A DNA stretch of 64,000 nt from contig CM046857.1 in the NCBI GenBank assembly GCA_025617745.1, forward strand, positions 30,305,514 through 30,369,513, in the 5' to 3' direction. The notes under the pieces were generated by a model, which worked only from the letters and a program-made list of their open reading frames with translations, did not search any database and was not told where the DNA came from. Numbering within the stretch: position 1 is the first letter of the stretch; each line of letters starts with the position of its first letter. Shown piece after piece: positions 31,905 through 44,500 of the stretch. The DNA is from Heliocidaris erythrogramma. Lineage: Eukaryota; Echinodermata; Echinoidea; Camarodonta; Echinometridae. The position numbers and the translations under genes were made by a program.

Positions 31905-32622
31905 TGGCTAGTCATAAGGACCGCTAGTCATAAGGATCAGTGGCTCATAAGGACCGCTACTCATAAGGATCAGTGGCTCATAAGGACCGCTAATCATAAC
32001 GTGTAATTTCCTATACCTGTAGGGTCGCTATTCATAAAGCGAAAAGGGGGTCACTATTCATAAACTCATAAGGAGCATTATTCATAAGGATTGCTATTCA
32101 TAATATGAGAAGAGGGTTGCTATTCATAATCGAAGAAAAGGGTCATTACTCATAAGGGCCGCTATTCATAATAAGTAATAAGGGTCGCTATATAATACAG
32201 ATACAGGGTCGCTATTCATAATACCGAATCGGGGTCGTTAATCATAAGGGTTGCTACTCATAATCGCAGAAGAGGGTCGCTATTCATAATCAGAGAAGAG
32301 GGTCGTTATTCATAAAGGTCAATATTCATAAGGGTCGCTATTCATAATCGGAGAAGAGGGTCGCTATTCATAATCCAAGAAGAGGGTCGCTATTCATAAT
32401 CACAGAAGAGGGTCGCTATTCATAATCACAGAAGAGGGTCGCTATTCATAATCACAGAAGGGGGTCGCTATTCATAATCACAGAAGGGGGTCGCTATTCA
32501 TAATCAGAGAAGAGGGTCGCTATTCATAATCACATAAGAGGGTCGCTATTCATAATCAAAAAAGAGGGTCGCTATTCATAATCGAAGAAGAGGGGCGCTA
32601 TTCATAATCGAAGAAGAGGTTA
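31905..32622 (+). repeat. left arm: 26-bp tandem repeat
   Basis: About 26 units, irregular at the outer end (AAGGACCGCTAGTCATAAGG type) and regular toward the inside (GGGTCGCTATTCATAATCA plus CAGAAGA). The outer half has shorter, more diverged units, like the mirror-image right arm. Confidence 0.9.
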
Positions 32623-33829
32623 AGGTTAGGATTATTTGTAAAATATTGTAATATGATTTTCATTGTTCAATGAACATTCAAATATGAAAGAACAAAAATA
32701 ATAATATTGGATGGGAGACACCCCACGGCTGTGTCGAAGCAATATTGGGACGGGCGATGAAACAAATACACCCCTTAAAAACAGGCGAGAGCGAAAAAGC
32801 GGAGGAAGCGGAGGAAGAGAAAGATAAAAGCTACGAAATTTGTGTCAGTTTTCGCGCTTCCCGCGGGGAGGGGGAAGTAACTCCCCATCCATGAATCCAC
32901 CCCTGATACATACAGTGCAGCATTGCGTCTAATAATTGAAAAGCAGTCCGCGAGTCGAACTAAAAGAAGGTGCTACATGTACGAGCCGCTATCTTTTTCT
33001 TAAATTTGCTATAAAACGTCACAGGTTTCGCGTTTCACGTGGCAAGGGGACAAATTGTAACGTAGTCTGGGCGTCGAACTATGCCTATACCTTCCGCCTA
33101 AAAAGAACTGTTTGCCTTTATCTTTCTCTCAAATTTGCTACAAAACGTCAGAGGAACCCCCCCCCCCCCCACTCTCCATGCACCCACCCCTGTTACATAC
33201 AGTGCAGTATTGCGACGAGCCATTATCTTTATCTCAGATTGAAAATGAATCTTAGTCACTACACATCTTATAAATAACTAAACAAATAGATAATCACATA
33301 TTCGGTAATTGCCATAAAAGCGTAAAGGGTGGTCCTAAACAAAAGAGGAGGCTTTTACCTTATAGACCAAAATCTTGTGAACGACGTACATGTACATGTA
33401 TGCTGCCAATTAACAAAAGAACGTGATAAGACAGTAGGCCTACTTTTCCACTATATATGCGCGTATCGCTTTATAATCAAATTCTCCATCGATAAAGAAG
33501 GGCGCACGCGCAATGTGTAGGCAATTTTACTCTCCTTCACTTTTCACGAAATATTTGTTTATATGATTCAATTAAGGTTATATTTATTTCCTGTCCTTTT
33601 TTGTTAAAAAAACAAACCTTTATTACTCCTTTACCGCTGATTTTTTTTTTGGAGGGGGGGGGGGGGGGGCCAAATGCGTTTTGCCCCACCTTTTTGTTGG
33701 GGGCGATCGCCCCACTCCCAACTTCCGGCGCCTATGAACGCATCCTAGATCTCAGTTAGGTTTAAATGACGTCACAGTTTATGGCAGGTTTTTTTCAAAA
33801 ACCGCATCCTGCTGGGGAAAACTAGAAGA
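32623..33829. other. interior of foldback element, left part
   Basis: Non-coding sequence. Two related blocks near 32936-33110 share AAATTTGCTATAAAACGTCA-like text. There is a G-run at about 33653-33669 and a TACATGTACATGTA word at 33389. No transposase was recognised. Confidence 0.45.
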
Positions 33830-34510
33830 GAAATATTACAAAAAATCACACAAAATGCAAACGGAAGAAATAAGAGAAAAATACTGAAAACATAAAAGAA
33901 GGAAAGAGAAGAAGACGCTAGAATAAGAAAAACAGAATAGAGAAGATGATAAAAGGAAGAAACAAAGAATAAGAGATAGAGGAAAGATCAAAAGAGCAGA
34001 TGAAAGGAGAACAATCAATAAATGCACGTGGTAGGGTACAACAAAAGATGAAAGAGATGAAAGAAGGAAAACAATAAAGAAAAACATAAGGAGAAAAAAG
34101 ACAAAATGCTGGAAGAATAAAACAAAGTATAACATTTATAAGGGAAAGACAGCAAGAGAAGATAAAGAAAGGGAACAAAGAAAACTTTATGGAAAGACAG
34201 AAAGAGAAAATCCAAGAATTATCAAAATACAGAAAGAGAAGAACGAAGAAAGATCAAAACAAAAAAGAGCATAAGAGAAGACAAGAAGAAAAGATAAAGA
34301 AAGCTCAAAACAAAGAATAACATAAGAAAGGACAGAAAAAGAGGAGAAAGAAGAAAATAAAGAGAGGCGAAGGGAAGGATAGAAGTAAGATGAAGCGAAA
34401 AATAAAGGGAAGATAAAGATAAAATGATACTTAAACAAAGAATAACATAAGAACAGTTAGGAAGACAAATGCAGAAAGATAAAGCAATATTAAGTTTAGG
34501 ACAGAAGAAA
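33830..34510. repeat. purine-rich tract (AAGAAAGA/AGAGAAGA type)
   Basis: About 680 bases are almost wholly A and G on the plus strand, with irregular AAAGA and AGAAGA units. Long open frames on the minus strand (rich in F, L and S) are a by-product of pyrimidine richness. Confidence 0.85.
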
Positions 34511-34548
34511 AGATAAAAGGCTGATAATATGAACGAACATAAGGAAGA

Positions 34549-35283
34549 AATGTCCTGGGGTAGTTGACCTAAGGGGGTAGTTGTCCAGATACAATATATA
34601 CATATGAGTGTATACCCTGCACTTCTTTTTCAAGGGGAGAGTTCATAAATGACTGTTTTAGTAGTAGAATTTATATTTTAAATGCTATGAAAGCATGGAA
34701 ATCAAATTCCCAGGAGGGGAGGATGTGTGATATATTCCCCAAATAATTCAGGAGGGGGGGGGGGGGGGGTGGCCTGTAGGATTGCCTGTATCATCCCCCG
34801 CAATAATTCACCTTCAATAAATGACATGATCAAATAATATGATCAGGAGGATGACCATGATAATTATTGTTCATAGGATCACGATCGATCAACATGGTCA
34901 TAATTTCTGTCATGAGTTTTGTTAAGATTATGATACGGAAGTCCAAAATAAAGATTTCAAATAATATAATGAAATTAAGCAAGTTAGTAATTACCATGAA
35001 AGCACATGCACTCAAATGCTCTGAAGGTGATTTTAACTCGGGGAAATTTGAAAGTCCCAACCGTGGGAGGGCATACTTCATTCCCATCCATGCCCATAAA
35101 CAGGGGCACACTGTAAAAACGGTAGATGCCAATGAATTTTACGTTACTAAAATCACGTATTTTGAAAATATTACTATCCCACTCCAAAATAAAAACGAAA
35201 ACAAATTTTTCGCGGCAATTTCTAAGCCTGTATCCGGACAACTACCCCCTACAACTAATCTCCAGGACAACTACCCCCTACGA
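34549..35283. mobile_element. inverted-repeat element with GGGGGTAGTTGTCC ends
   Basis: Left TCCTGGGGTAGTTGACC and GGGGGTAGTTGTCCAGATAC are mirrored at the right by GTATCCGGACAACTACCCCC and CAGGACAACTACCCCC. The interior includes a G-run near 34752-34768 and no recognisable gene. It lies inside the foldback element. Confidence 0.55.
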
Positions 35284-35299
35284 GAATCCCAGAAAAACA

Positions 35300-36655
35300 C
35301 ATATACCTTGTCAGAATACACTCACATTTACTATTGTTTCCGAGAATGACGTTATAAATGAAATCAAAAAGTTAAAAAATAAAAAAAACAGTCGGAATTG
35401 ACGGTATTTCCGTTCAGGTTCTGAAGGCATGTGCAGATATTCTAATTAAAACAATTATGTATTTAATTAATAGATCTATTACAGAAGGGAAAGTTCCAAA
35501 ATCATGGAAAATAGCGAAGGTAATACCGCTTCATAAAAAGGGGAACAGCTCAAACCCAGATAACTATAGGCCAATTTCTTTGTTGCCTTGTACTTCGAAA
35601 CTATTAGAGCGATTAGTTCAATCTCAATTGTTACGTTTCCTTCAAGAAAACAACATACTTTCATCAGTTCAGTCTGGGTTTAGGGCTAAGCACTCTACTG
35701 TGACGGCGCTTGTGAAAGTTCTGGATGACTGGATGATGGCCATGGATGAGGGGGAATATACTGGTGCAATATTCGTCGACTTAAAGAAGGCTTTTGACAC
35801 TGTCGATCACAAAGTGCTGCTACAAAAACTGTTTGATATTGGAGTGAGGGGTTTAACCCTTAAGTGGTTTGAGAATTATTTAGTTAATAGGAGAATAGTA
35901 ACAAAGGTCAATAATTATTTATCCGAAGAAAAACAGTTAGCCCACGGTGTACCTCAGGGTTCCATTTTAGGACCTTTATTGTTTTGTATATTTATCAACG
36001 ATCTCCCTGACATTTTTAAATTGTGCCAAGTTCATCTCTATGCAGACGACACCGTAATCTATTTTTCTCATAAAAATCCAAATGTCGTAGAATCTGCTCC
36101 AAATACCGAGATGGAGGTTTTGGACAAATGGATTTCTCAAAACAAATTATTGATTAATTATACGAAGACTATAGCATGCTCATTGGCACGCGTAACATAT
36201 TAGCAAAGTATAATACCCTTAATGTGAAAGTAAATAATATGATCTTACAAAGGTTGAAACTACTAAATACCTTGGACTTCATATTGATAAGGAATTGAAA
36301 TGGGATATTCATATAAATAACATGTGTCAAAAAAATTAGCAAGCTTGTCGGTTTCCTTGGTATAGTCATTTCATTTTATTAATTTTTAACTTGGTTTGAT
36401 TGTAGTTTGCAAATTTGATTGATTTTGTTTTTTTTATTTGTTTTTCTTTTTTTTTTAAATTTTTATTATATAATTGTGTTATGATAAAATTTGTAATATA
36501 TAATGCTATGTGGGACCCCAAGGAAGAACAGCGGCATTTTGTAAATACTGCTGAATTTGGGTCATCCTCCGTTTTTTAAGCTCATGTATACGTTGTATTT
36601 TATGAAATGTATGTGGTTTTCTTAATACGGAAATAAATACATACAAACAAACATG
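35300..36655 (+). mobile_element. 5'-truncated CR1/Jockey-type LINE, reverse transcriptase fragment
   Basis: An open frame at 35457-36203 encodes classic RT blocks: NYRPISLLPCTSKLLERLV, SGFRAKHST, GAIFVDLKKAFDTVDHKVLL, HGVPQGSILGPLLFCIFIND and YADDTVIYF. The upstream part (SENDVINEIKKLKNKK, then VGIDGISVQVLKACAD) and the downstream part (KYLGLHIDKELKWDIHI) sit in other frames, so at least three frameshifts are present. The 3' end has AATAAATACATACAAACAAA, typical of LINE tails. It has no endonuclease and is dead. Confidence 0.85.
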
Positions 36656-36659
36656 TAAT

Positions 36660-36775
36660 GGCGTAGTGTTGCGTACTGTGGCGTATAGACCGACGTAGAC
36701 TTGCGTAGACTTGCGTAGACCTGGCGTACATTTGCGTATAGTTGCAGCTTATAGTTACTTAAATTTGGCGTACTC
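36660..36775 (+). repeat. short array of GCGTA words at ~10-bp spacing
   Basis: GCGTA begins at 36661, 36671 and 36681, then an ACGTA variant near 36694, then 36703, 36713, 36724 and 36734, giving spacings near 10 bp. It lies directly after the LINE tail. It may be a degenerate TTGCGTAGAC decamer repeat. Confidence 0.55.
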
Positions 36776-37866
36776 ATGCTGGATCCTACTGTTTATCATC
36801 ACTTGACTGCTAGTTTGAACAGATTCGTCCCATTTGAAATTAAATCGTTCGTGCTCTGCCATTCCCAATATTTCAAACATAGACTGGAAAGGTGTTCATA
36901 TTGGTGTGCAAGGATCAAATATAGGAGAAGAGCAATTATTGAATCATATAATAATTAAGATAAAGTACATGATTTTATCAATAGTAGAGTTAAAAGAAAA
37001 TCCCCTACTTGTAATGAGATAAAGACACAAATTCAAGAGGACAAAAAAGAAGAAAGAAAATTAGCGGAACAGAGAGGATTATTACCAAGCCATTTCAGAA
37101 AATGGGATAAGTTTATTTACTAGGGTTGCTGAGGTAGAAGCAATTTTAATGAATAGATTAAGCCTGGTTTATTGTTGAAATATCTTTATAAGGTTAATTT
37201 CTGAGTATGGATCAAAGCTCAATCGGCATAGGAAGGCGGAAGAAGGTGGGGGAGGGGGAGGGAGGGGAGGTTGAACGCGGAGGGACGAGATGTTGTTCGG
37301 GAAAGGAGGGGGAGAGGGAGAGGGATGTGGGGGAATAAAGAGGCATGACAATATAATACCTCATTATTCCATGATAAATCTACGTAAACAGTATCCAAAA
37401 GGAAATAAGTGTACAAGCAAGAGGTCCATGTCTTGCAGAAAACCATGCAGAAACAAAGAAACAAGAAGCTGGAAAAGGAAGGAAGAGGAAGAGAGAGAGA
37501 GAGAGAGAGAGAAAGGAGGAAAAAGAAAAAAAAAAGAAAGAACGAAAAGGGTACATAAATAGACAACCAGCTAGTACTTCCCTTAACTCTAAAATAGGTG
37601 TGGCAATGACACATGGGGGGGGGGGGGGGGTGGAGTCCTCTCCTCCCACGTAGATGTATGGATTAGACATCTTTTTTTAATTATTAAGGCACTGGCAAAG
37701 CGCCTTTCAAAGTGTGGGGAGCATTGATAAATATAGTTCACTTTTTCAGAAAATAGGGATATATTTGACAAAAACCGGAAATGCATTCTATAGAGCTTTC
37801 TTAAATACAGTACCGTTGCGCCTTGGGTTGTCCTTCATCCATATCCCTTTCTTATTTGATTTAAAT
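36776..37866. other. interior of foldback element, right part
   Basis: Non-coding sequence with a GGGAGG-rich tract at 37245-37330, a (GA)n run at 37489-37511 and a G-run at about 37616-37630. No transposase was recognised. Confidence 0.5.
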
Positions 37867-38575
37867 GACAACCCTCTTCTTCGATTATGAATAGCGACCC
37901 TCTTCTTTGATTATGAATAGCGACCCTCTTCTCTGATTATGAATAGCGACCCTCTTCTCTGACTATGAATAGCGACTCTCTTCTCTGATTATGAATAGCG
38001 ACCCCCTTCTGTCATTATGAATAGCGACCCTCTTCTCTGATTATGAATAGCGACCCTCTTCTCTGATTATGAATAGCGACCCTCTTCTCTGATTATGAAT
38101 AGCGACCCCCTTCTGTGATTATGAATAGCGACCCTCTTCTCTGATTATGAATAGCGACCCCTTCTCTGATTATGAATAGCGACCCTTATGAATATTGACC
38201 TTTATGAATAGCGACCTTTATGAATAGCGACCTTTATGAATAGCGACCCCCTTCTGTGATTATGAATAGCGACCCTCTTCTCTGATTATGAATAGCGACC
38301 CCCTTCTTCGATTATGAATAGCGACCCTTATGAATATTGACCTTTATGAATAGCGACCTTTATGAATAGCGACCCTATTTTCGTATTATGAATAGGGACC
38401 CTTATGATTAACGACCCTGATTTGGTATTATGAATAGCGATCCTTATGTCTTATTATGAATGGCGGTCCTTATGAATAATTACCCTTATGAATAGCAACC
38501 CTTATGTCTTATTATGAATAGCGGTCCTTATGAATATTTTTTTTATGAATAGCGGTCCTTATGACTAGCGAGCAG
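37867..38575 (-). repeat. right arm: 26-bp tandem repeat, inverted
   Basis: About 27 units of GAATAGCGACCCTCTTCTCT plus GATTAT, the complement of the left arm. As on the left, units nearest the outer end are shorter and more diverged (GAATAGCGGTCCTTAT). Confidence 0.9.
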
Positions 38576-38587
38576 ACCCCATTTTAG

Positions 38588-39571
38588 AAGGGGAAAGGGG
38601 GCACCTATCAGAATTTTAAAAATGCACGTATCAAAGGAGAAAAGGGGGAAATATTTAGATTCGAAAAGGGGCATTTATACTAATGAGAAACGAGGAATCT
38701 TTGATATGCCACCAGGCCCTGTCTGCAAAATTTCAGGAAAATATTCACAATTCATTTCTTCAGCTAACAAATGTTAGAGGGGAAATGGTATTTATTAAAA
38801 TGCATGGACAAAACTAGGTTCGTTACCAAATTTCGAAACGTGGTATTAATTATTATCATATCAAAATCGGTAATTTCTAGGGCTTGTTTCAATGCATTAG
38901 ATTACATTGTTCAAAATCGTAGTAAAATCGTAGTATTGGAAAAATGTGTTATCCCTTGCCTCCGTCCAATCAAGGAAGAAATCCGAAATCCTGACGTCTA
39001 TCGTCAAGATGGTGATCATTTAGTAAAGGGGCGATCCGGGGGAGGGGAGGGGGGGGGGGGGAATGGGATCACGGGATCCGAACCCCCTATTTTTTAACTA
39101 TTAAACAAAAATATTTTTGCTTGTTTTTGTAAATTGGACCTTTTTTCTTTTCCGATATGACTTTTGTAGTTTTGCTTGTAAGATTTTTCTTTTTTTTCTA
39201 TTACAAACTCCGGATCCGCCCCAAGTAGACCAAAACTCATAATTGGATGTCAACTTTATAGTTTGAATACATTTCAAACCGCCCCCACCCCCCCCCCCAA
39301 AAAAAAAAATCAAAATTTTTATATCTAACTTTACCCAGTGTCAGTGGCAAAGCGTAACCCTCCTCAAGAAAATGGCGAAAGAAGAAGAAGAAGAAAGGTG
39401 AGAGGGGCGTGAAAATAAGATATTACGACCCTCCCAACGCTCCTCCTGAAAAATGGCCTTGTTAATTGCATTTCACGCACCTAATAAAACGGTGCTCCCC
39501 CCCCCCCCCCATGATGTCGGTGCCCCGGCCCTCAATGTCTGGCCCCACGTTATACCAATGTCCATGCAGTG
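38588..39571. other. intergenic; possible small hAT-like MITE at 39025-39224
   Basis: Mostly featureless. GGGGCGATCCGGGGG near 39028 and CCGGATCCGCCCC near 39210 form an imperfect inverted pair resembling the GGCGGATCC-ended MITEs elsewhere in the window. C- and G-runs occur at 39049-39060 and 39282-39298. Confidence 0.4.
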
Positions 39572-40112
39572 CAGTGGCGTATCTAGGAATTATGGCGCCT
39601 GGGGCAAAAAACAAGATTGCACCCTACCCCCCCCCCCCCCCCTCCGCTGCACAAATATCAGCTTAAAAATTAAAATAAGATTAATTCCCTCGTTTAATTC
39701 AGGAAATATGAAATTACGTGAAAACAAATTCAATATTCTTCTTACACAGGGATTGGCAACCAAAGTTTCATGAATAAGCACAAGCGATACCCTTTCAAAA
39801 TAAAACAGAAGCACAGCAACCTATAGTTTGAAGGTAATTATTAAACTTTCGAAAAGCCCTGTTCTATTCATTTTCTACATTTGGGGCGGAACAAAACAAC
39901 GAAATACCTGGAAAAATATATTCGAGGTATTTAGCAAGACAGTCGAAAGTTGAGATGTTTTTAAAGTTTGGCCTTTGAAATTGCTAATTTATGCATTTTC
40001 GGGGGGGGGGGGGGGGGTTGCAAAATTTAACAAGATTCTTATGAAAATCATACGCTATGGAGCAAAGCAACTAGACGGACGGTGCGAATTTCTAACCATT
40101 TAAAAAGGCTCG
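39572..40112 (+). mobile_element. hAT-like MITE (CAGTGGCGTA family), 5' part, split by LINE
   Basis: It begins CAGTGGCGTATCTAGGAATT and carries the family's G/C-runs and the GCAAAGCAACTAGA text seen at 5085. It breaks off near 40112, exactly where the family continues at 45393, so the intervening sequence is an insertion. Confidence 0.7.
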
Positions 40113-40283
40113 TCAAGATTACGATTTAGACACGCCTTCACTGGAATTGGAGACTAATTTGTAGTTTTTTGACTGTTGATAATCGGTGAGTGAAATTTTT
40201 GAGAAATAATTTCAGAACATTTGTTGAATAGACTCGAACGAAACTAGTTATATGTAAATAGATAAAGAGGTGGAAGAAATATC

Positions 40284-41471
40284 ATGCATAAAAGCGGTGA
40301 TTTGTCTCAGCCTGTGAAGCCTGATGCTATGTCGGGTGCCACGTATGCAGACGCCACCAGATCGGCGTCACGTGATAGGGGTAGCACAGGCGCAGAGAGC
40401 AGTGAGAACAGGGTCAAACCCGTCTTCCTTAAGACCAGGGATGTGCCCGAAGGAAAACCGCTTCAACATGAGGAAATATATATAGCTATCCACAAACATC
40501 TTGGCTCAACAAAGAACCTGAAAGGCTTGCAGAAAATTGGAGGACTCTGGCGGATTTACCTCTCAGATAGAGTGGATAGAATTGCCCTCATTTCTGCTGG
40601 ACTCAACATAAGAGGGGTGTCTGCCCCCATCTATGACACGAATCCCTTCGTAAACCGCCATGACCCTACCAAGTCGCTCAAAGTCATTGTGAAAGACATC
40701 CCTTTGTCGTTGGAAGATGAAGTTATTGCTAATGAAATTGAAAAGCAGAAATGCAAAGTGCTAAGTAGAGTGCAAAGGATGAAGTTAAGAGTAAATGGTC
40801 TTTTGACAGATTGCCACACAGGCGATCGAATGCTGTTCATCACACCATGCACGAAGCCTCTATCACGAGCCATGTATATAGGAGGTTTTAAAGCACGCAT
40901 TTACCATGCAGGACAGACCAAGGGCCCATTATATGCTCTAAATGTCTAATACAGGGGCATCATGCGTCAACATGCGTCAACGACGTCGTTTGCAGAAGGT
41001 GTTCACAACCTGGACACAAGGCAGTGCAATGCACTCTTCTCGACTCCGCCATGACGTTTCCATCGCCGCCCTGTACAGAAACTACCCGGTCCTGTGCAGA
41101 AGACGAACGATACGCCATCAGTGGGAGATCCTAATCTGAGTGAGTCTTCACGCAATTTTGAGATGAATCAACAGGAGAGTATTGTCCAGGGCAACAAAGT
41201 ATTGCGTAACAACAAGGAGACTCCTCGAGCGCAAGCAAAGATCACCCAGTTCATTTCATCAGGAAGTGCTTGCGATACTGCTTCACAAGGAGTTTCAGAG
41301 AGCGACGATGATGACGAGTTTGAAGATGCTGATACGCGTGAATCTGAGGAGCAAGATCTAGAGCACTCGGATATGTCGGCAGATTCTCCCAAACTTGTGG
41401 AGGATGGGAAAAAGTTCTCCAGCGGCAAACGTAAACAAAAAAGCAGAAGCAAAGCAGCAAAAAAGAAATAA
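40284..41471 (+). pseudogene. LINE ORF1 with two CCHC zinc knuckles (frame broken twice)
   Basis: ORF1 proteins of this group bind the LINE RNA and act in retrotransposition. The first segment, 40284-40949, starts MHKSGDLSQPVKPDAMSG and contains an RRM-like stretch (VFLKTRDVPEGK through GGFKARIYHAGQTKGP). The frame at 40931-41134 then encodes CSKCLIQGHHASTC and CRRCSQPGHKAVQC, two CX2CX4HX4C knuckles. A third segment, 41094-41471, is acidic (SESDDDDEFEDAD) and ends in a basic KRKQKSRSKAAKKK tail. The frame changes lie near 40925 and 41090-41135. The order RRM, knuckles, charged tail is that of Tx1-like ORF1. Confidence 0.8.
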
Positions 41472-41521
41472 GAAGGGCTTCTGACTACAGCAAAGTGTAT
41501 ATAGTGTAAATACAATCATCC

Positions 41522-44500
41522 ATGTCCGGATTATACTGCAACTTGCTTAGTTTGAATGTTAGAGGCATCAGAAATAAAGAAAAGAGAGACGCAATTCTGT
41601 TATGGTGCAGGAATCAAAGAGCGGATATATTGTTATTACAAGAAACTTATTGGACAGATAATATTTTGAAAATTATTCGAAATGAATGGAAGGGTCATGT
41701 TTTCTGTTCCAATGGATCTAATCATGCCAGAGGAGTTGCCATTCTTATTTCAAAAGATTTGCCAATCATTATTCATAACATAATTTCTGGTCAAGAAGGA
41801 CGGATGATTATGTTAAATGCTAAAATTAATAATTGCAGTTTTTGTATTGTAAATATTTATGCTCCCACAGAGAAAAAATACAGAGAAAGATTTTTCAAAA
41901 AACTTTATAGATGGATAGAGTCAAATAAACTTCCAGATAGTGATTTAGTAATAGGAGGCGACTTTAATTCTATCCTTTCTCCAACTAAAGACACGAAAAG
42001 AAATCCTAATGCTTAGTATAAGACACCACGAAATTTGAAGGTTCTTATTAAGAGTTTTGATTTGTGTGATATGTGGAGGCATTTCCATCCTAAAAAACAT
42101 CAATTTACATGGAGAAATTTATCCTTAGATGTGGCATCTAGACTTGATTACTGGCTGGTAAATGAGAACCTGAAAGCCAAAATAATTATGTGTGATATAC
42201 GTCCATCGACACGCTGTGACCACAACGCTGTCTTTTTGAAGGTTTTGATAGGGAAACCTGATAAAGGTCCAGGATTTTGGAAATTAAATACGCAAATTTT
42301 AAAAAATGAGCAGTATAAAAATAAAATAAGAAAAATTATCAAAAATGTTAAAGAGATGAATCTCAGTTTTTCGGAAAGATGGGAACTTACAAAGATTAAA
42401 TGTCGTGAATTTACTCAGACATACTGTATCGGAAATAAATATAACACAAAAGAATTAAAAAGAATTTTAGAGGAAAGATTTGCTAATATTACTAAAATAG
42501 TTGATGAACAAAGAAATATTGATGATGCGACTAAAAAGGAGTACCTAGGTATCAAAGGGTTTAGATAGATTGTATAACAGAGAATGCAAAGGAGCAAGCG
42601 TGCGAGCCAGAGTCAAATGGCTGGAGAAGGGTGAAAAGAATACAAGGTATTTTATGAGTCTAGAGAAGAAAAACGCTCAGAAGAGAAATGTTACTAGAAT
42701 ACGGAAAGGTAGTAAGATTATCACGGAAAGAGAACATATTCTGAAGGAGGTTGTTTCTTTTTACGAAAAACTATATCTTAGTAAACAAGTTAAAAAAGAA
42801 GATATCGAAGAATATTTTGAAAGCTTTATTGTAAATAAGTTAAATGAATCAGATAAAGAACTGTGTGAAGGGCTATTAACATATTCAGAATGTCGAAAAG
42901 CTGCTTTTGAAATGACCAAAAATAAAACTCCAGGAGGAGACGGTTTACCCGTCGAATTCTATCGAGAGTTTTGGAACGACATTGAATTTGTGTTTGTTAA
43001 TGCGCTTAATGAAAATTTTAGTAATAAGGTTATGTCAAAAGCTCAACGATTAGGAATTATTACATTGATCCATAAAAAAGGAGAGATGGAAGATTTGAAT
43101 AATTGGAGGCCGATAACATTGTTAAACTATGATTATAAAATAATGGCCGCTGCCCTAGCAAACAGGTTACATAAAGTTTTACCAAAACTTATTCATGAAA
43201 ACCAAGTTGGTTACATTAAAAATAGAATGAGCGGCTTTAATATTAGACTCACGCAAGACGTTTTTGATTATATGAAAAAACAGAAATTAGAAGGTGCGTT
43301 AATGCTAGTTGATTTTCAGAAAGCATTCGATTCCGTTGAATTTGACTTTATTGAATATTGTTTGTGTAAGTTTGATTTTGGCGAAGACTTCAAATGCTGG
43401 GTTAAGCTAATGTATGACAAAGCGGAGAGTTCGATACTTATTAATGGATGGAGAACAAAAACATTTCAGATCAGTCGAGGTATAAGGCAAGGATGCCCGC
43501 TATCGGCCATGCTTTTTATCTTAGTGGTAGAAACGTTAGCAGAAAGAATTAGAAAAAATGATAAAATCAAAGGAGTTTTGTTTGGAAATAACGACAGAAA
43601 AGAATTAAAAATCTTGCAATATGCAGACGATACCTCTGTGTTCTTGAGAGAGAAGTCTTCTATGAAATACATTATAGACGAATTGGATAAATTTGGAAAT
43701 GTGGCTGGTCCAGTAGTTAATAAAGACAAAACAATTTTGAAATGGTTGGGTTCTACAAAACATTATTGGAATTTTAAAAATATGGATTACATTGGACGGA
43801 AGGTTGTATTAAGTATTTAGGAGTTCATATAGACCATGACCAAGATAAGGTTGCGAAATTGAACTGGGAAACAAAATTAGAAAAGATACAGAGAATCGTA
43901 GATAATTGGAGGAAAGAAACCTGACAATTATAGGAAGAGTCCTTATTATTAAAACTCTACTTATTAGTCAAATAATTCATTTGATTATGTTTCGCTCAGT
44001 TCCCAACAATGTAGTAAAAAAACTGGAAAAAATAATTTTCCACTTTTTATGGAACTCAAAAGTTGACAAAGTCAAACGAGTCACAATCGTGAAGGATTAT
44101 GAGGATGGTGGCATAAGAATGGTCGATATTCAGAATTTGATTAAGAGTTTCAGAGTGAAATGGTTGGCCAGAATTGTTTATGATACAAGTGGTTGTTGGA
44201 AAGAATTTGCTTTACTGAATTTCGAAATAATTGGAGGTGTTAGACTTATTTTAAATTCTACCCTTGATAATCATATGACAGACAAGTGGTTTGCTGACAA
44301 ATTGCCAAGATTCTATGTTGAACTGATAAAAGCATGGTCATATTTAAAAGAATTCATCAAAAAAGATGATTTGAACTCAAGTACACACATTTTATGGTAT
44401 AATAAATATATTGTCTACAATAACCGACCACTATTTTATAGAGATTGGTATGCTAGTTCAATCATTTTTCTGAAAGATATTTGCATTGAAGGAAAATTTG

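Larger units (their letters stand above)
31896..38579. mobile_element. 6.7-kb foldback (TU-like) DNA transposon with tandem-repeat arms
   Basis: The left end GGGGTAACCTGGCTAGTC and the inverted right end GGGTCTGCTCGCTAGTC match, and CATTTTAG flanks both sides (31888-31895 and 38580-38587) as an 8-bp target duplication. Each arm is about 0.7 kb of a 26-bp tandem repeat, GGTCGCTATTCATAATC plus GAGAAGAG-like text, in opposite orientation. Long inverted arms built of short tandem repeats with 8-bp duplications are the hallmark of TU foldback elements known from sea urchins. No transposase is recognised in the middle. The middle holds purine-rich sequence, an inverted-repeat element and a LINE remnant, so the interior has been invaded. 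Confidence 0.85.

Noticed and set aside
31905-32622. CRISPR-like array of 26-bp units
   Set aside because: There are no spacers and an inverted partner array exists. It is an arm of a foldback transposon.
33836-34438. Several long minus-strand open frames rich in F, L and S
   Set aside because: They arise from a pyrimidine-rich strand of a low-complexity tract, with no domain and heavy overlap between frames.
35457-36203. A 248-residue open frame as a host gene
   Set aside because: It is the reverse transcriptase of a truncated LINE with a LINE-type 3' tail.
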